Assembly: GCF_014596475.1 (NCBI RefSeq)
Contig: NZ_MECJ01000029.1
Span: forward strand, 248,001-312,000
Origin: Streptomyces sp. CBMA152
Lineage (GTDB): Bacteria; Actinomycetota; Actinomycetes; Streptomycetales; Streptomycetaceae
Direction of reading: 5' to 3'
Length of the DNA: 64,000 nt
The stretch's first letter is position 1. The number at the start of each line of letters is the position of its first letter. A program made the translations under genes and the position numbers. Below, piece by piece: positions 52,658 through 61,460 of the stretch. The notes beneath the pieces are model-generated. The model saw only the letters and a list, made by a program, of their open reading frames with translations, had not been told where the DNA came from and ran no database searches.

Positions 52658-54908
52658 AGAGGGATGCCGGCTCCGCCGGCTCCTCTTCCTGAGACGCCTC
52701 CGGGGTCTTCACCGACTCAAGCAGCAGCTGGGCCACGTCCACGACCTGGATGGACTCCTTGGCCTGGCCGTCGTTCTTCTTGCCGTTGACCGAGTCGGTC
52801 AGCATGACGAGGCAGAACGGGCAGGCCGTGGAGACGATGTCGGGGTTGAGGGACAGGGCCTCGTCGACGCGCTCGTTGTTGATGCGCTTGCCGATCCGCT
52901 CCTCCATCCACATCCGCGCGCCGCCCGCGCCGCAGCAGAAGCCGCGCTCCTTGTGGCGGTGCATCTCCTCGTTCCGCAGGCCCGGCACCTTCGCGATGAT
53001 CTCGCGCGGGGGCGTGTAGACCTTGTTGTGACGGCCGAGGTAGCACGGGTCGTGGTAGGTGATCAGGCCTTCCACCGGGGTCACCGGGATCAGCTTGCCC
53101 TCGTCCACGAGGTGCTGGAGCAGCTGGGTGTGGTGGATGACCTCGTACTCGCCGCCGAGCTGCGGGTACTCGTTCGCGATCGTGTTGAAGCAGTGCGGGC
53201 AGGTCGCGACGATCTTCTTCGACGACTTCGGCTTCTTCGTCTCGGGATCCTCGTCGTCCTCGCCGAACGCCATGTTCAGCATCGCGACGTTCTCCTGGCC
53301 GAGCTGCTGGAACAGCGGCTCGTTGCCGAGGCGGCGCGGCGAGTCGCCGGTGCACTTCTCGTCGCCGCCCATGATCGCGAACTTGACGCCCGCCATGTGC
53401 AGCAGCTCCGCGAAGGCCTTGGTGGTCTTCTTGGCGCGGTCCTCAAGGGCACCGGCACAGCCGACCCAGTAGAGGTAGTCGACCTCGGACAGGTCCTCGA
53501 CGTCCTTGCCGACGATCGGGACCTCGAAGTCGACCTCCTTGGTCCACTCGACGCGCTGCTTCTTGGCGAGACCCCAGGGGTTGCCCTTCTTCTCCAGGTT
53601 CTTGAGCATCGTGCCCGCCTCGGACGGGAACGCGGACTCGATCATCACCTGGTAGCGGCGCATGTCGACGATGTGGTCGATGTGCTCGATGTCGACCGGG
53701 CACTGCTCGACACAGGCGCCACACGTGGTGCAGGACCACAGGACGTCCGGGTCGATGACGCCGTTCTCCTCGGCGGTGCCGATCAGCGGGCGCTCGGCCT
53801 CGGCCAGCGCGGCCGCCGGAACGTCCTTCAGCTGCTCGGGCGTCGCCTTCTCGTTGCCCTCCATGTCCTTGCCGCCGCCCGCGAGCAGATACGGGGCCTT
53901 GGCGTGCGCGTGGTCGCGCAGGGACATGATCAGGAGCTTCGGCGAGAGCGGCTTGCCGGTGTTCCAGGCGGGGCACTGCGACTGGCAGCGGCCGCACTCG
54001 GTGCAGGTGGAGAAGTCGAGGATGCCCTTCCAGGAGAAGTGCTCGATCTGCGAGACGCCGTACACGTCGTCGTCGCCGGGCTCCTCGAAGTCGATCGCCT
54101 TGCCGCCGGAGCTCATCGGCTGGAGCTCGCCGAGCGTGGTGGAGCCGTCCGCGTTGCGCTTGAACCAGATGTTCGGGAACGCGAGGAAGCGGTGCCAGGC
54201 CACACCCATGTCGGTCTTGAGCGCGACCGTGATCATCCAGATGAAGGAGGTCGCGATCTTCAGGCCCGCGAAGAAGTACGTGAGGTTCTGGAGCGTGGAG
54301 ACGTCCATGTCCCGGAACCAGGCGACGAACGGGTACGAGATGAAGAACGAGGCCTCGTAGCTGTCCACGTGGTGCTGGGCGCCTTCGAGCGCGTGCAGCG
54401 TGAAGATGCAGATGCCGACGATGAGGATGACGGCCTCGACGAAGTACGCCTGGCCGATGTTGGAGCCCGCGAAGCGGGACTTGCGCCCCGGCCTGCCCGG
54501 GCGGCTCAGCTGCCGGATGACGATCAGCGTCAGGATGCCGAGCGCGGTCATCGTGCCGAGGAACTCGACGAAGACGTTGTACGGTGCCCAGTCGCCGATG
54601 ATCGGGAGCAGCCAGTCCGCCTGGAAGAGCTGCCCGATGGCGTTGACGATGGTCAGCAGCAGCGAGAAGAAGCCGACCGCCACGAACCAGTGCGCCACAC
54701 CGACGACGCCCCAGCGGTTCATCCGGGTGTGGCCGAGGAACTCCTTGGCCACCGTGACCGTTCGCTGCACGGGTTCATCGGTTCGGGTGCCGGCCGGGAC
54801 CGGCTGGCCGAGCCGTACGAACTGGTAGATCTGCAGGATGGCACGGCCGAACAGCGCGACGCCGACCGCGATTAGGACCAGCGACACAATGATCGCGGCG
54901 AGTTGCAT
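52656..54908 (-). CDS. Membrane iron-sulfur oxidoreductase, EtfD-like (HdrD-type CCG domains)
   Basis: 750 aa. The N-terminal ~250 residues have five or six membrane spans resembling a cytochrome-b/NarI part. Then come two 4Fe-4S motifs, TCTECGRCQSQCP and SCTTCGACVEQCP, and two CCG domains (YWVGCAG ... CPHCFN; DPCYLGR ... GFCCGAGG ... CPFC). This matches the mycobacterial EtfD (Rv0338c) type, proposed to pass electrons from ETF to the menaquinone pool in fatty-acid oxidation. Stop lies within the end of repeat copy A. ATG at 54908 with a GAGCCCCG upstream region. Confidence 0.87.
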   Translation of the reverse strand: MQLAAIIVSLVLIAVGVALFGRAILQIYQFVRLGQPVPAGTRTDEPVQRTVTVAKEFLGHTRMNRWGVVGVAHWFVAVGFFSLLLTIVNAIGQLFQADWLLPIIGDWAPYNVFVEFLGTMTALGILTLIVIRQLSRPGRPGRKSRFAGSNIGQAYFVEAVILIVGICIFTLHALEGAQHHVDSYEASFFISYPFVAWFRDMDVSTLQNLTYFFAGLKIATSFIWMITVALKTDMGVAWHRFLAFPNIWFKRNADGSTTLGELQPMSSGGKAIDFEEPGDDDVYGVSQIEHFSWKGILDFSTCTECGRCQSQCPAWNTGKPLSPKLLIMSLRDHAHAKAPYLLAGGGKDMEGNEKATPEQLKDVPAAALAEAERPLIGTAEENGVIDPDVLWSCTTCGACVEQCPVDIEHIDHIVDMRRYQVMIESAFPSEAGTMLKNLEKKGNPWGLAKKQRVEWTKEVDFEVPIVGKDVEDLSEVDYLYWVGCAGALEDRAKKTTKAFAELLHMAGVKFAIMGGDEKCTGDSPRRLGNEPLFQQLGQENVAMLNMAFGEDDEDPETKKPKSSKKIVATCPHCFNTIANEYPQLGGEYEVIHHTQLLQHLVDEGKLIPVTPVEGLITYHDPCYLGRHNKVYTPPREIIAKVPGLRNEEMHRHKERGFCCGAGGARMWMEERIGKRINNERVDEALSLNPDIVSTACPFCLVMLTDSVNGKKNDGQAKESIQVVDVAQLLLESVKTPEASQEEEPAEPASL

Positions 54909-55157
54909 TTCGGGGCTCCTCGGGCCTGCGAGGGATTACTAAGCAGTAACTTATTGAGTTCGTTGCTGAGCGTACCCACTTATGCGGCCGCACTGTAGCC
55001 GCGCACGCGGTGATCTGTGTCGCTCAGGCCGACCTCAGTGACCATGGTCCGGCATGGGGTGGGATGCGGCGTCCGTGCGGTGCCTGCGAGCCGTCCGGCT
55101 GTTTTGAAATGTCCATCGTGTTATTCAGCCCATACACGGACATAACAATCTAACTTG

Positions 55158-56189
55158 GTGCGCATGATCTCCGGGCTCACGGCCGCCGTCGCCGCCCTGT
55201 TCTGCACGGCCTCACTGGCCGGATTCCTCCGTTTCGCCCTGCGCCGCCGCCGTACTCCCCGCTCCCTGGCCCATGTCCCGCGCCACGGCGGGATCGCGGT
55301 CGCGGTGGGCACGCTCGCCGCCGTCGGGGCCGGGCCCGCGCTCGGGCTCGTGGGGTTCGGCGAGGGGGTCGGGCCGGTGATCTCGGCGGGCGGCGCGGTC
55401 GCGCTGCTCGGGCTCGCGGGGGATCTGCGGCCGCTCGGGGCGCGGGTGCGGATCGGGGTGCAGACGGCCGCCGCGACCGTGGTGGTCGCCGTGGCGTCGG
55501 GGCTCTCGCCGGGGCCGGGCGCGCTCGCGGTGCTCTGGATCGTCCTGGTCACCAACGCCTTCAGCCTCCTGGACGCCTCCGACGGGGCGATGGGGACGGT
55601 GGCCGCGGTGACCGCGCTGGGGCTCGCCATCTGCGCGATCTCCGACAACCTGCCGGGGCTCGCGCTGCTGCTCAGCGTGCTCGCGGCCTCCCTCACCGGG
55701 TTCCTGCTGCACAACTGGCACCCCGCGCGGATCGCCCTCGGCCACTGCGGCTCGCTCTTCACCGGGTTCGTACTGGCCTGTGCGGCCGTGCTCGTCCACA
55801 CCGAGGCGGATCCGGCGCGCGCGACCGCCTCGCTGTTCGCCTTCACCGCCGTCGTCCTCGCCGACGCGGTCCTGGTGCTGGTCTCGCGGCGGCGCGCCGG
55901 GCGGGCCGCGACCGAGGGGGCGGCCGACCACATCGCGCACCGGCTGCGTCGCAGTGGCCTGACCGTGCAGGGGACGGCCGTCGTCCTCGGGCTCGCCGCG
56001 TTCGCCGGGACGCTGACCGCGCTGCTCGTCCACGATGGCCGCCTCGCGCCGCCCGCCGTCCTGCCGCTCGCGCTCGGTGCGGCGGTCGCGGTGGTGGCGC
56101 TGCTGCGGATCCCGGTGTACGGGGACGAGGCGCCGGGTCCGCGTACCGAATCCGCCCGCGAGGCGGCGGCCGAAGGAGCTCCGGCGTGA
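55158..56189 (+). CDS. MraY/WecA-like polyprenyl-phosphate glycosyl-1-phosphate transferase
   Basis: About 343 aa; starts possible at TTG 55155, GTG 55158 or ATG 55164. A TAACAAT at 55144-55150 just before suggests a leaderless message. About ten hydrophobic spans. Key motifs are VTNAFSLLDASDGAMG (for NAxNLxDGxDGL) and GHCGSLFTGFVLA, of the GT4 MraY/WecA/TagO family. It would start a lipid-linked glycan. It is coupled by GTGA overlap to an FkbM methyltransferase gene. Confidence 0.78.
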   Translation: MRMISGLTAAVAALFCTASLAGFLRFALRRRRTPRSLAHVPRHGGIAVAVGTLAAVGAGPALGLVGFGEGVGPVISAGGAVALLGLAGDLRPLGARVRIGVQTAAATVVVAVASGLSPGPGALAVLWIVLVTNAFSLLDASDGAMGTVAAVTALGLAICAISDNLPGLALLLSVLAASLTGFLLHNWHPARIALGHCGSLFTGFVLACAAVLVHTEADPARATASLFAFTAVVLADAVLVLVSRRRAGRAATEGAADHIAHRLRRSGLTVQGTAVVLGLAAFAGTLTALLVHDGRLAPPAVLPLALGAAVAVVALLRIPVYGDEAPGPRTESAREAAAEGAPA

Positions 56190-56968
56190 CGTTTCCCCCG
56201 CTTCCCCGCGCTCTGTCGGCCGTGCGCCGCCTCGGCCGCGCCGCCGGTTCCGGCCAGCTCGGTGCCGACGACGGGCCGCGTCTGGTGCGGCTGTTGCGGC
56301 GGTACGAGATCGACCTCGTGCTCGACGTCGGCGCGTACTCGGGTGCGTACGGGACGATGCTGCGGCGCTGCGGGTACGAGGGCCGGATCGTCTCCTTCGA
56401 GCCGCTGCGCGAGCCGCGTGCGGAGCTGCGGCTGCGTGCTGCCGAGGACCCGTGCTGGTCCGTGTTGCCGTACGCGCTCGGCTCGCGCACCGGGCCGCTG
56501 ATGCTGAACATCGCGGGTGACGCGGGCGTGAGTACGTCGGCGCTGCCGATGCTGGACCGGCATCGGTCGGCCGCGCCGCACACCGCGTACACGGGTACGC
56601 GGTGTGTCGACGCGCACCGGCTCGACGAGGTGTGGGAGCGCGTGACCGCCCCGGGCGAGCGGGTGTTTCTGCGGCTGGCCGTGCAGGGGTACGAGCGGGA
56701 GGTGCTGCGGGGGGCGGGTGCTTTTGCCGATGAGATCGTCGGGCTTCAGGTGGGGGCTTCGCTGGTGCCGTTGTACGAGGGTGGTGCGGGGTTCGATGAC
56801 GTACTGGCGCACGCGCGCGAGGAGCTTGGACTCTCGCTGATGTCGATGCGGCCGGGGCTCGCGGACCCGCGCGACGGTCGACTCCTGTCGTGCGAGCTGG
56901 TGCTGCTGCGGGAGGACACCCCGCACCCCGACGAACAGATCCCGGCCCAGGTCGCACACGCCGAGTGA
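56186..56968 (+). CDS. FkbM-family methyltransferase
   Basis: 260 aa. GTG at 56186 overlaps the upstream stop. The SAM-binding part is IDLVLDVGAYSGAYGTMLRRCGYEGRIVSFEPLREPRAEL, typical of FkbM methyltransferases, which often methylate sugars or glycolipids. Pairing with a WecA-like transferase suggests methylation of a lipid-linked glycan. Ends 11 bases before the dispersed repeat copy B. Confidence 0.83.
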   Translation: MTFPPLPRALSAVRRLGRAAGSGQLGADDGPRLVRLLRRYEIDLVLDVGAYSGAYGTMLRRCGYEGRIVSFEPLREPRAELRLRAAEDPCWSVLPYALGSRTGPLMLNIAGDAGVSTSALPMLDRHRSAAPHTAYTGTRCVDAHRLDEVWERVTAPGERVFLRLAVQGYEREVLRGAGAFADEIVGLQVGASLVPLYEGGAGFDDVLAHAREELGLSLMSMRPGLADPRDGRLLSCELVLLREDTPHPDEQIPAQVAHAE

Positions 56969-56978
56969 CGCTTCTTGT

Positions 56979-57054
56979 TCGTCTGCGGCTCGGTGGGGGC
57001 TGCTCGCGCAGTTCCCCGCGCCCCTTAAATGGGCCCTTCGGGCCCTCCTAGGGG
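56979..57054 (+). repeat. Dispersed intergenic repeat, copy B
   Basis: TCGTCTGCGGCTCG, then the CTCGCGCAGTTCCCCGCGCC core and the GGGCCC-TTC-GGGCCC hairpin within CCCCTTA..TAGGGG. Same family as copies A and C; probably forms an RNA hairpin. Confidence 0.75.
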
Positions 57055-57123
57055 CAAGCCCCCACCCACCCGCACCCGAAGAGCCGCAGGTCAAAGACCC
57101 GCACACGTAAGCCGCACATAAAA

Positions 57124-57144
57124 GTTGAGTCGGGCCGACTCAGC
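57124..57144. promoter_or_regulatory. HAIR operator 1 (HspR site)
   Basis: GTTGAGT-N7-ACTCAGC, a near-consensus HspR-associated inverted repeat (CTTGAGT-N7-ACTCAAG), upstream of the -35 of dnaK. Confidence 0.8.
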
Positions 57145-57148
57145 TCTG

Positions 57149-57177
57149 TTGACCGGCCGGGACGGATGAGGCATCCT
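57149..57177 (+). promoter_or_regulatory. Likely dnaK operon promoter
   Basis: TTGACC at 57149-57154, 17-base spacer, CATCCT at 57172-57177. The -10 overlaps HAIR site 2, so HspR binding would block RNA polymerase. Confidence 0.65.
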
Positions 57178-57196
57178 TGAGTCAGTTCCACTCAAG
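57176..57196. promoter_or_regulatory. HAIR operator 2 (HspR site), perfect consensus
   Basis: CTTGAGT-N7-ACTCAAG, exact consensus, 22 bases before dnaK. Confidence 0.93.
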
Positions 57197-57217
57197 ATGT
57201 CAGTTGGAGGAATCAAA

Positions 57218-59074
57218 ATGGCACGTGCGGTCGGCATCGACCTGGGCACGACTAACTCCGTCGTCAGCGTTCTCGAAGGCGGCGAGCCCACCGTCATCAC
57301 CAACGCCGAAGGCGCCAGGACCACGCCGTCCGTCGTCGCCTTCGCCAAGAACGGCGAGGTCCTCGTCGGTGAGGTCGCCAAGCGGCAGGCCGTCACCAAC
57401 GTCGACCGGACCATCCGCTCGGTCAAGCGCCACATGGGCACCGACTGGAAGATCGACCTCGACGGCAAGACCTTCAACCCGCAGCAGATGAGCGCCTTCA
57501 TCCTGCAGAAGCTGAAGCGCGACGCCGAGGCGTACCTGGGCGAGAAGGTGACCGACGCGGTCATCACCGTCCCGGCGTACTTCAACGACTCCGAGCGTCA
57601 GGCGACCAAGGAGGCCGGTGAGATCGCGGGCCTCAACGTCCTGCGTATTGTCAACGAGCCGACCGCCGCCGCCCTGGCCTACGGTCTCGACAAGGACGAC
57701 CAGACCATTCTCGTCTTCGACCTCGGTGGCGGCACCTTCGACGTGTCGCTCCTGGAGATCGGTGACGGCGTCGTCGAGGTGAAGGCCACCAACGGTGACA
57801 ACCACCTCGGTGGTGACGACTGGGACCAGCGCGTCGTCGACTACCTGGTGAAGCAGTTCCACTCCGGCCACGGCGTGGACCTCTCCAAGGACAAGATGGC
57901 GCTCCAGCGCCTGCGCGAGGCCGCCGAGAAGGCGAAGATCGAGCTGTCCTCGTCCACCGAGACCTCGATCAACCTGCCGTACATCACGGCGTCGGCCGAG
58001 GGCCCGCTGCACCTGGACGAGAAGCTGACGCGCGCTCAGTTCCAGCAGCTGACCGCCGACCTCCTTGAGCGCTGCAAGCACCCGTTCCACAACGTCATCA
58101 AGGACGCGGGCATCCAGCTCTCCGAGATCGACCACGTCGTTCTCGTCGGTGGCTCCACCCGTATGCCGGCCGTCGCCGAGCTCGTGCGCGAGCTGACCGG
58201 TGGCAAGGACGCCAACAAGGGCGTCAACCCGGACGAGGTCGTCGCCATCGGCGCCGCGCTGCAGGCCGGTGTCCTCAAGGGTGAGGTCAAGGACGTCCTG
58301 CTCCTCGACGTGACCCCGCTGTCGCTTGGTATCGAGACCAAGGGCGGCATCATGACCAAGCTCATCGAGCGGAACACCACGATTCCGACGAAGCGCTCCG
58401 AGATCTTCACGACGGCCGAGGACAACCAGCCGTCCGTCCAGATCCAGGTCTACCAGGGCGAGCGCGAGATCGCGGCGTACAACAAGAAGCTCGGCATGTT
58501 CGAGCTGACCGGTCTGCCGCCGGCCCCGCGTGGCGTCCCGCAGATCGAGGTCGCCTTCGACATCGACGCCAACGGCATCATGCACGTGACCGCGAAGGAC
58601 CTGGGCACGGGCAAGGAGCAGAAGATGACCGTCACCGGCGGCTCCTCGCTGCCGAAGGACGAGGTCAACCGCATGCGCGAGGAGGCCGAGCAGTACGCGG
58701 AGGAGGACCACCGCCGCCGCGAGGCCGCCGAGTCCCGCAACCAGGGCGAGCAGCTCGTCTACCAGACCGAGAAGTTCCTCAAGGACAACGAGGACAAGGT
58801 CCCCGGTGACGTCAAGACCGAGGTCGAGACCGCGGTCACCGAGCTGAAGGACAAGCTCAAGGGCGAGGACACCGCGGAGATCCGTACCGCGACCGAGAAG
58901 CTCGCGGCCGTCTCCCAGAAGCTCGGCCAGGCCCTGTACGCGGACGCGCAGGCCGCCCAGGGTGCCGCTCCCGGTGCCGAGGGCGCCCAGCAGGCCAAGC
59001 CCGAGGACGACGTCGTCGACGCCGAGATCGTCGACGACGAGAAGCCGCACGACACGAAGGGCGGCGCCGCCTGA
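57218..59074 (+). CDS. dnaK: Chaperone DnaK (Hsp70)
   Basis: 618 aa. ATG 57218 after TTGGAGGAATCAAA; the upstream in-frame extension is discarded. MARAVGIDLGTTNSVVSVLEGG, IVNEPTAAALAYGL, ILVFDLGGGTFDVSLLEIGDG and VLVGGSTRMPAV are the ATPase signatures; the substrate domain contains DVTPLSLGIETKGG. The C-terminal ~100 residues form the lid, ending in an acidic DDVVDAEIVDDE tail. First gene of dnaK-grpE-dnaJ-hspR, repressed by HspR with DnaK as co-repressor in Streptomyces. Confidence 0.98.
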   Translation: MARAVGIDLGTTNSVVSVLEGGEPTVITNAEGARTTPSVVAFAKNGEVLVGEVAKRQAVTNVDRTIRSVKRHMGTDWKIDLDGKTFNPQQMSAFILQKLKRDAEAYLGEKVTDAVITVPAYFNDSERQATKEAGEIAGLNVLRIVNEPTAAALAYGLDKDDQTILVFDLGGGTFDVSLLEIGDGVVEVKATNGDNHLGGDDWDQRVVDYLVKQFHSGHGVDLSKDKMALQRLREAAEKAKIELSSSTETSINLPYITASAEGPLHLDEKLTRAQFQQLTADLLERCKHPFHNVIKDAGIQLSEIDHVVLVGGSTRMPAVAELVRELTGGKDANKGVNPDEVVAIGAALQAGVLKGEVKDVLLLDVTPLSLGIETKGGIMTKLIERNTTIPTKRSEIFTTAEDNQPSVQIQVYQGEREIAAYNKKLGMFELTGLPPAPRGVPQIEVAFDIDANGIMHVTAKDLGTGKEQKMTVTGGSSLPKDEVNRMREEAEQYAEEDHRRREAAESRNQGEQLVYQTEKFLKDNEDKVPGDVKTEVETAVTELKDKLKGEDTAEIRTATEKLAAVSQKLGQALYADAQAAQGAAPGAEGAQQAKPEDDVVDAEIVDDEKPHDTKGGAA

Positions 59075-59721
59075 TGACGGAGGAGACCCCGGGTTTCGAG
59101 GAGAAGCCCGACGTCCCCTCCGGCGCACAGGAAGACGCCGAGCCGAAGGCCGCCGACTCCTCCACCAAGGAGGGGAAGGCGGCCCCGGCCGGGGACGCGG
59201 CCAAGGAGATCGCCCTGCAGGCCCAGCTGGACCAGGCCCAGACGGCGCTCGGTGAGCGCACCGCGGACCTCCAGCGACTGCAGGCCGAGTACCAGAACTA
59301 CCGTCGCCGGGTCGAGCGGGACCGGGTCACGGTCAAGGAGATCGCGATCGCGGGCCTCCTGACCGAGCTGCTGCCCGTGCTCGACGACATCGGCCGGGCG
59401 CGCGAGCACGGCGAGCTGGTCGGCGGCTTCAAGTCGGTGGCCGAGTCGCTGGAGACGGTCGCCGCGAAGATGGGCCTCCAGCAGTTCGGCAAGGAGGGCG
59501 AGCCCTTCGACCCGACGATCCACGAGGCCCTGATGCACTCGTACGCGCCGGACGTCACCGAGACGACCTGCGTGGCGATCCTGCAGCCGGGCTACCGGAT
59601 CGGCGAGCGCACCATCCGCCCCGCGCGGGTCGCCGTCGCCGAGCCCCAGCCGGGCGCGGCGAAGGACGGCAAGGAAGAGAAGTCGGCAGACGAGGAGAGC
59701 GGTGGCCCCGAGAAGGGCTGA
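59074..59721 (+). CDS. grpE: Nucleotide exchange factor GrpE
   Basis: 215 aa. Start overlaps the dnaK stop by one base (TGATG). The acidic disordered N-terminus (~45 aa) is followed by the long coiled coil (AQLDQAQTALGERTADLQRLQAEYQNYRRRVERD) and the beta-domain with ETTCVAILQPGYRIGERTIRPARVAVAEP. It releases ADP from DnaK. Confidence 0.96.
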   Translation: MTEETPGFEEKPDVPSGAQEDAEPKAADSSTKEGKAAPAGDAAKEIALQAQLDQAQTALGERTADLQRLQAEYQNYRRRVERDRVTVKEIAIAGLLTELLPVLDDIGRAREHGELVGGFKSVAESLETVAAKMGLQQFGKEGEPFDPTIHEALMHSYAPDVTETTCVAILQPGYRIGERTIRPARVAVAEPQPGAAKDGKEEKSADEESGGPEKG

Positions 59722-59751
59722 CGCAGGGATCGTCCGGAAGGAGGGACGTCG

Positions 59752-60939
59752 ATGAGCACGAAGGACTTCGTCGAGAAGGACTACTACAAGGTTCTCGGCG
59801 TCCCCAAGGACGCCACCGAGGCCGAGATCAAGAAGGCGTACCGCAAGCTGGCGCGCGAGTTCCACCCGGACGCCAACAAGGGTGACGCCAAGGCGGAGGA
59901 GCGCTTCAAGGAGATCTCCGAGGCCAACGACATCCTCGGCGACCCGAAGAAGCGCAAGGAGTACGACGAGGCCCGCGCGCTGTTCGGCAACGGCGGCTTC
60001 CGGGCCGGTCCGGGCGCCGGCGGCGGCACCTTCAACTTCGACCTGGGCGACCTCTTCGGGGGCACCCAGGCCGGGGGCGGCGGTGGTGGCGCAGGTGGCT
60101 TCGGCGGCGGGCTCGGCGACGTGTTCGGCGGCCTGTTCAACCGGGGCGGCTCCACCACGGGCACCCGGACGCAGCCGAGGCGCGGCCAGGACCTGGAGTC
60201 CGAGGTGACGCTCAGCTTCACCGAGGCGGTCGACGGGGCCACGGTCCCGATCCGGCTCTCCAGCCAGGCCCCGTGCAAGGCGTGTTCGGGCACCGGCGAC
60301 AAGAACGGCACGCCCCGGGTGTGCCCGACCTGCGTCGGCACCGGCCAGGTCTCGCGCGGCACCGGCGGCGGCTTCTCGCTCACCGACCCGTGCGTGGACT
60401 GCAAGGGCCGCGGCCTGATCGCGGAGAACCCGTGCGACGTCTGCAAGGGCAGCGGGCGGGCCAAGTCGTCCCGGACCATGCAGGTCAGGATCCCGGCGGG
60501 CGTCTTCGACGGCCAGCGGATCCGGCTGCGCGGCAAGGGCGCGGCGGGCGAGCGCGGGGGCCCGGCGGGCGACCTGTATGTGGTCGTGCACGTCGACAGC
60601 CACCCGGTCTTCGGCCGCCGCGACGACAACCTCACCATCACCGTGCCCGTCACCTTCACGGAGGCGGCGCTCGGCGGCGAGGTGAAGGTGCCCACGCTCG
60701 GCGGACCTCCGGTCACGCTGAAGCTGCCCGCCGGGACGCCCAACGGCCGTACGATGCGGGCGCGCGGCAAGGGCGCGGTCCGCAAGGACGGCTCGCGCGG
60801 CGATCTCCTGGTCACCGTGGAGGTCGTGGTGCCCAAGGATGTGGACGGCAAGGCGCGCGAGGCTCTGGAAGCGTTCCGTGAGGCCACTGCGGACGACGAT
60901 CCGCGGGCAGAACTGTTCCAGGCCGCGAAGGGAGCATGA
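59752..60939 (+). CDS. dnaJ: Chaperone DnaJ (Hsp40)
   Basis: 395 aa. GGAAGGAGGGACGTCG precedes the ATG. J-domain with HPD (LAREFHPDANKG), G/F-rich region, four CxxCxGxG zinc motifs (CKACSGTG, CPTCVGTG, CVDCKGRG, CDVCKGSG), and the C-terminal substrate-binding domains. It stimulates DnaK ATPase. It is the operon-encoded DnaJ1-type. Its stop overlaps hspR by four bases. Confidence 0.97.
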   Translation: MSTKDFVEKDYYKVLGVPKDATEAEIKKAYRKLAREFHPDANKGDAKAEERFKEISEANDILGDPKKRKEYDEARALFGNGGFRAGPGAGGGTFNFDLGDLFGGTQAGGGGGGAGGFGGGLGDVFGGLFNRGGSTTGTRTQPRRGQDLESEVTLSFTEAVDGATVPIRLSSQAPCKACSGTGDKNGTPRVCPTCVGTGQVSRGTGGGFSLTDPCVDCKGRGLIAENPCDVCKGSGRAKSSRTMQVRIPAGVFDGQRIRLRGKGAAGERGGPAGDLYVVVHVDSHPVFGRRDDNLTITVPVTFTEAALGGEVKVPTLGGPPVTLKLPAGTPNGRTMRARGKGAVRKDGSRGDLLVTVEVVVPKDVDGKAREALEAFREATADDDPRAELFQAAKGA

Positions 60940-61388
60940 GCATGGACGGCCGACGACGCAATCCGTACGAACTGACCGACGAATCGCCGGTGTACGTCAT
61001 CTCGGTCGCCGCTCAGCTCTCCGGTCTGCACCCGCAGACTCTGCGGCAGTACGACCGCCTCGGCCTGGTCTCGCCCGACCGCACGGCCGGGCGCGGTCGG
61101 CGCTACTCGGCCCGTGACATCGAACTGCTCCGTACGGTGCAGCAGTTGTCGCAGGACGAGGGCATCAACCTGGCCGGCATCAAGCGCATCATCGAGCTGG
61201 AGAACCAGGTGGCCGCGCTCCAGCAGCGCGTCGCCGAGCTCTCGTCGGCGGTGGACGGGGCGGCGGCCGCGATGCGGCAGCGCGAGGCCCAGGTCCACGC
61301 GTCGTACCGGCGCGATCTGGTCCCGTACCAGGATGTGCAGCAGACCAGCGCGCTGGTGGTCTGGCGGCCCAAGCGGCCGACGGATTGA
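60936..61388 (+). CDS. hspR: HspR, MerR-family heat-shock repressor
   Basis: 150 aa; ATG 60936 (overlapping the dnaJ stop) or 60942. NPYELTDESPVYVISVAAQLSGLHPQTLRQYDRLGLVSPDRTAGRGRRYSARDIELLRTVQQL is the winged helix, then a coiled coil. It binds the two HAIR sites before dnaK and so represses its own operon. Confidence 0.96.
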   Translation: MSMDGRRRNPYELTDESPVYVISVAAQLSGLHPQTLRQYDRLGLVSPDRTAGRGRRYSARDIELLRTVQQLSQDEGINLAGIKRIIELENQVAALQQRVAELSSAVDGAAAAMRQREAQVHASYRRDLVPYQDVQQTSALVVWRPKRPTD

Positions 61389-61408
61389 CGCCAGTACGCA
61401 GAAACGAC

Positions 61409-61447
61409 ACAGCGGCCCGCACCCCGGCAAGGGGAGCGGGCCGCTGT
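61409..61447. terminator. Terminator between hspR and the peroxidase gene
   Basis: ACAGCGGCCCGC/GCGGGCCGCTGT, 12-bp perfect stem, additional inner CCCC/GGGG pairing; serves both convergent genes. Confidence 0.85.
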
Positions 61448-61460
61448 TCTCGTACGGCTC

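Noticed and set aside
52953..54875. A 640-codon plus-strand frame opposite the EtfD-like gene
   Set aside because: Antisense of a gene with intact iron-sulfur motifs; no recognisable domain.
55121..57106. A 661-codon minus-strand frame opposite the WecA-like and FkbM genes
   Set aside because: Composition is Arg/Ala/Ser/Thr low complexity from GC3 bias; the plus-strand genes have real motifs.
57200..59128. A 642-codon minus-strand frame opposite dnaK
   Set aside because: It mirrors dnaK codon by codon, with long Leu/Val/Gly/Asp runs typical of the antisense of GC-rich genes; no start signal or family.
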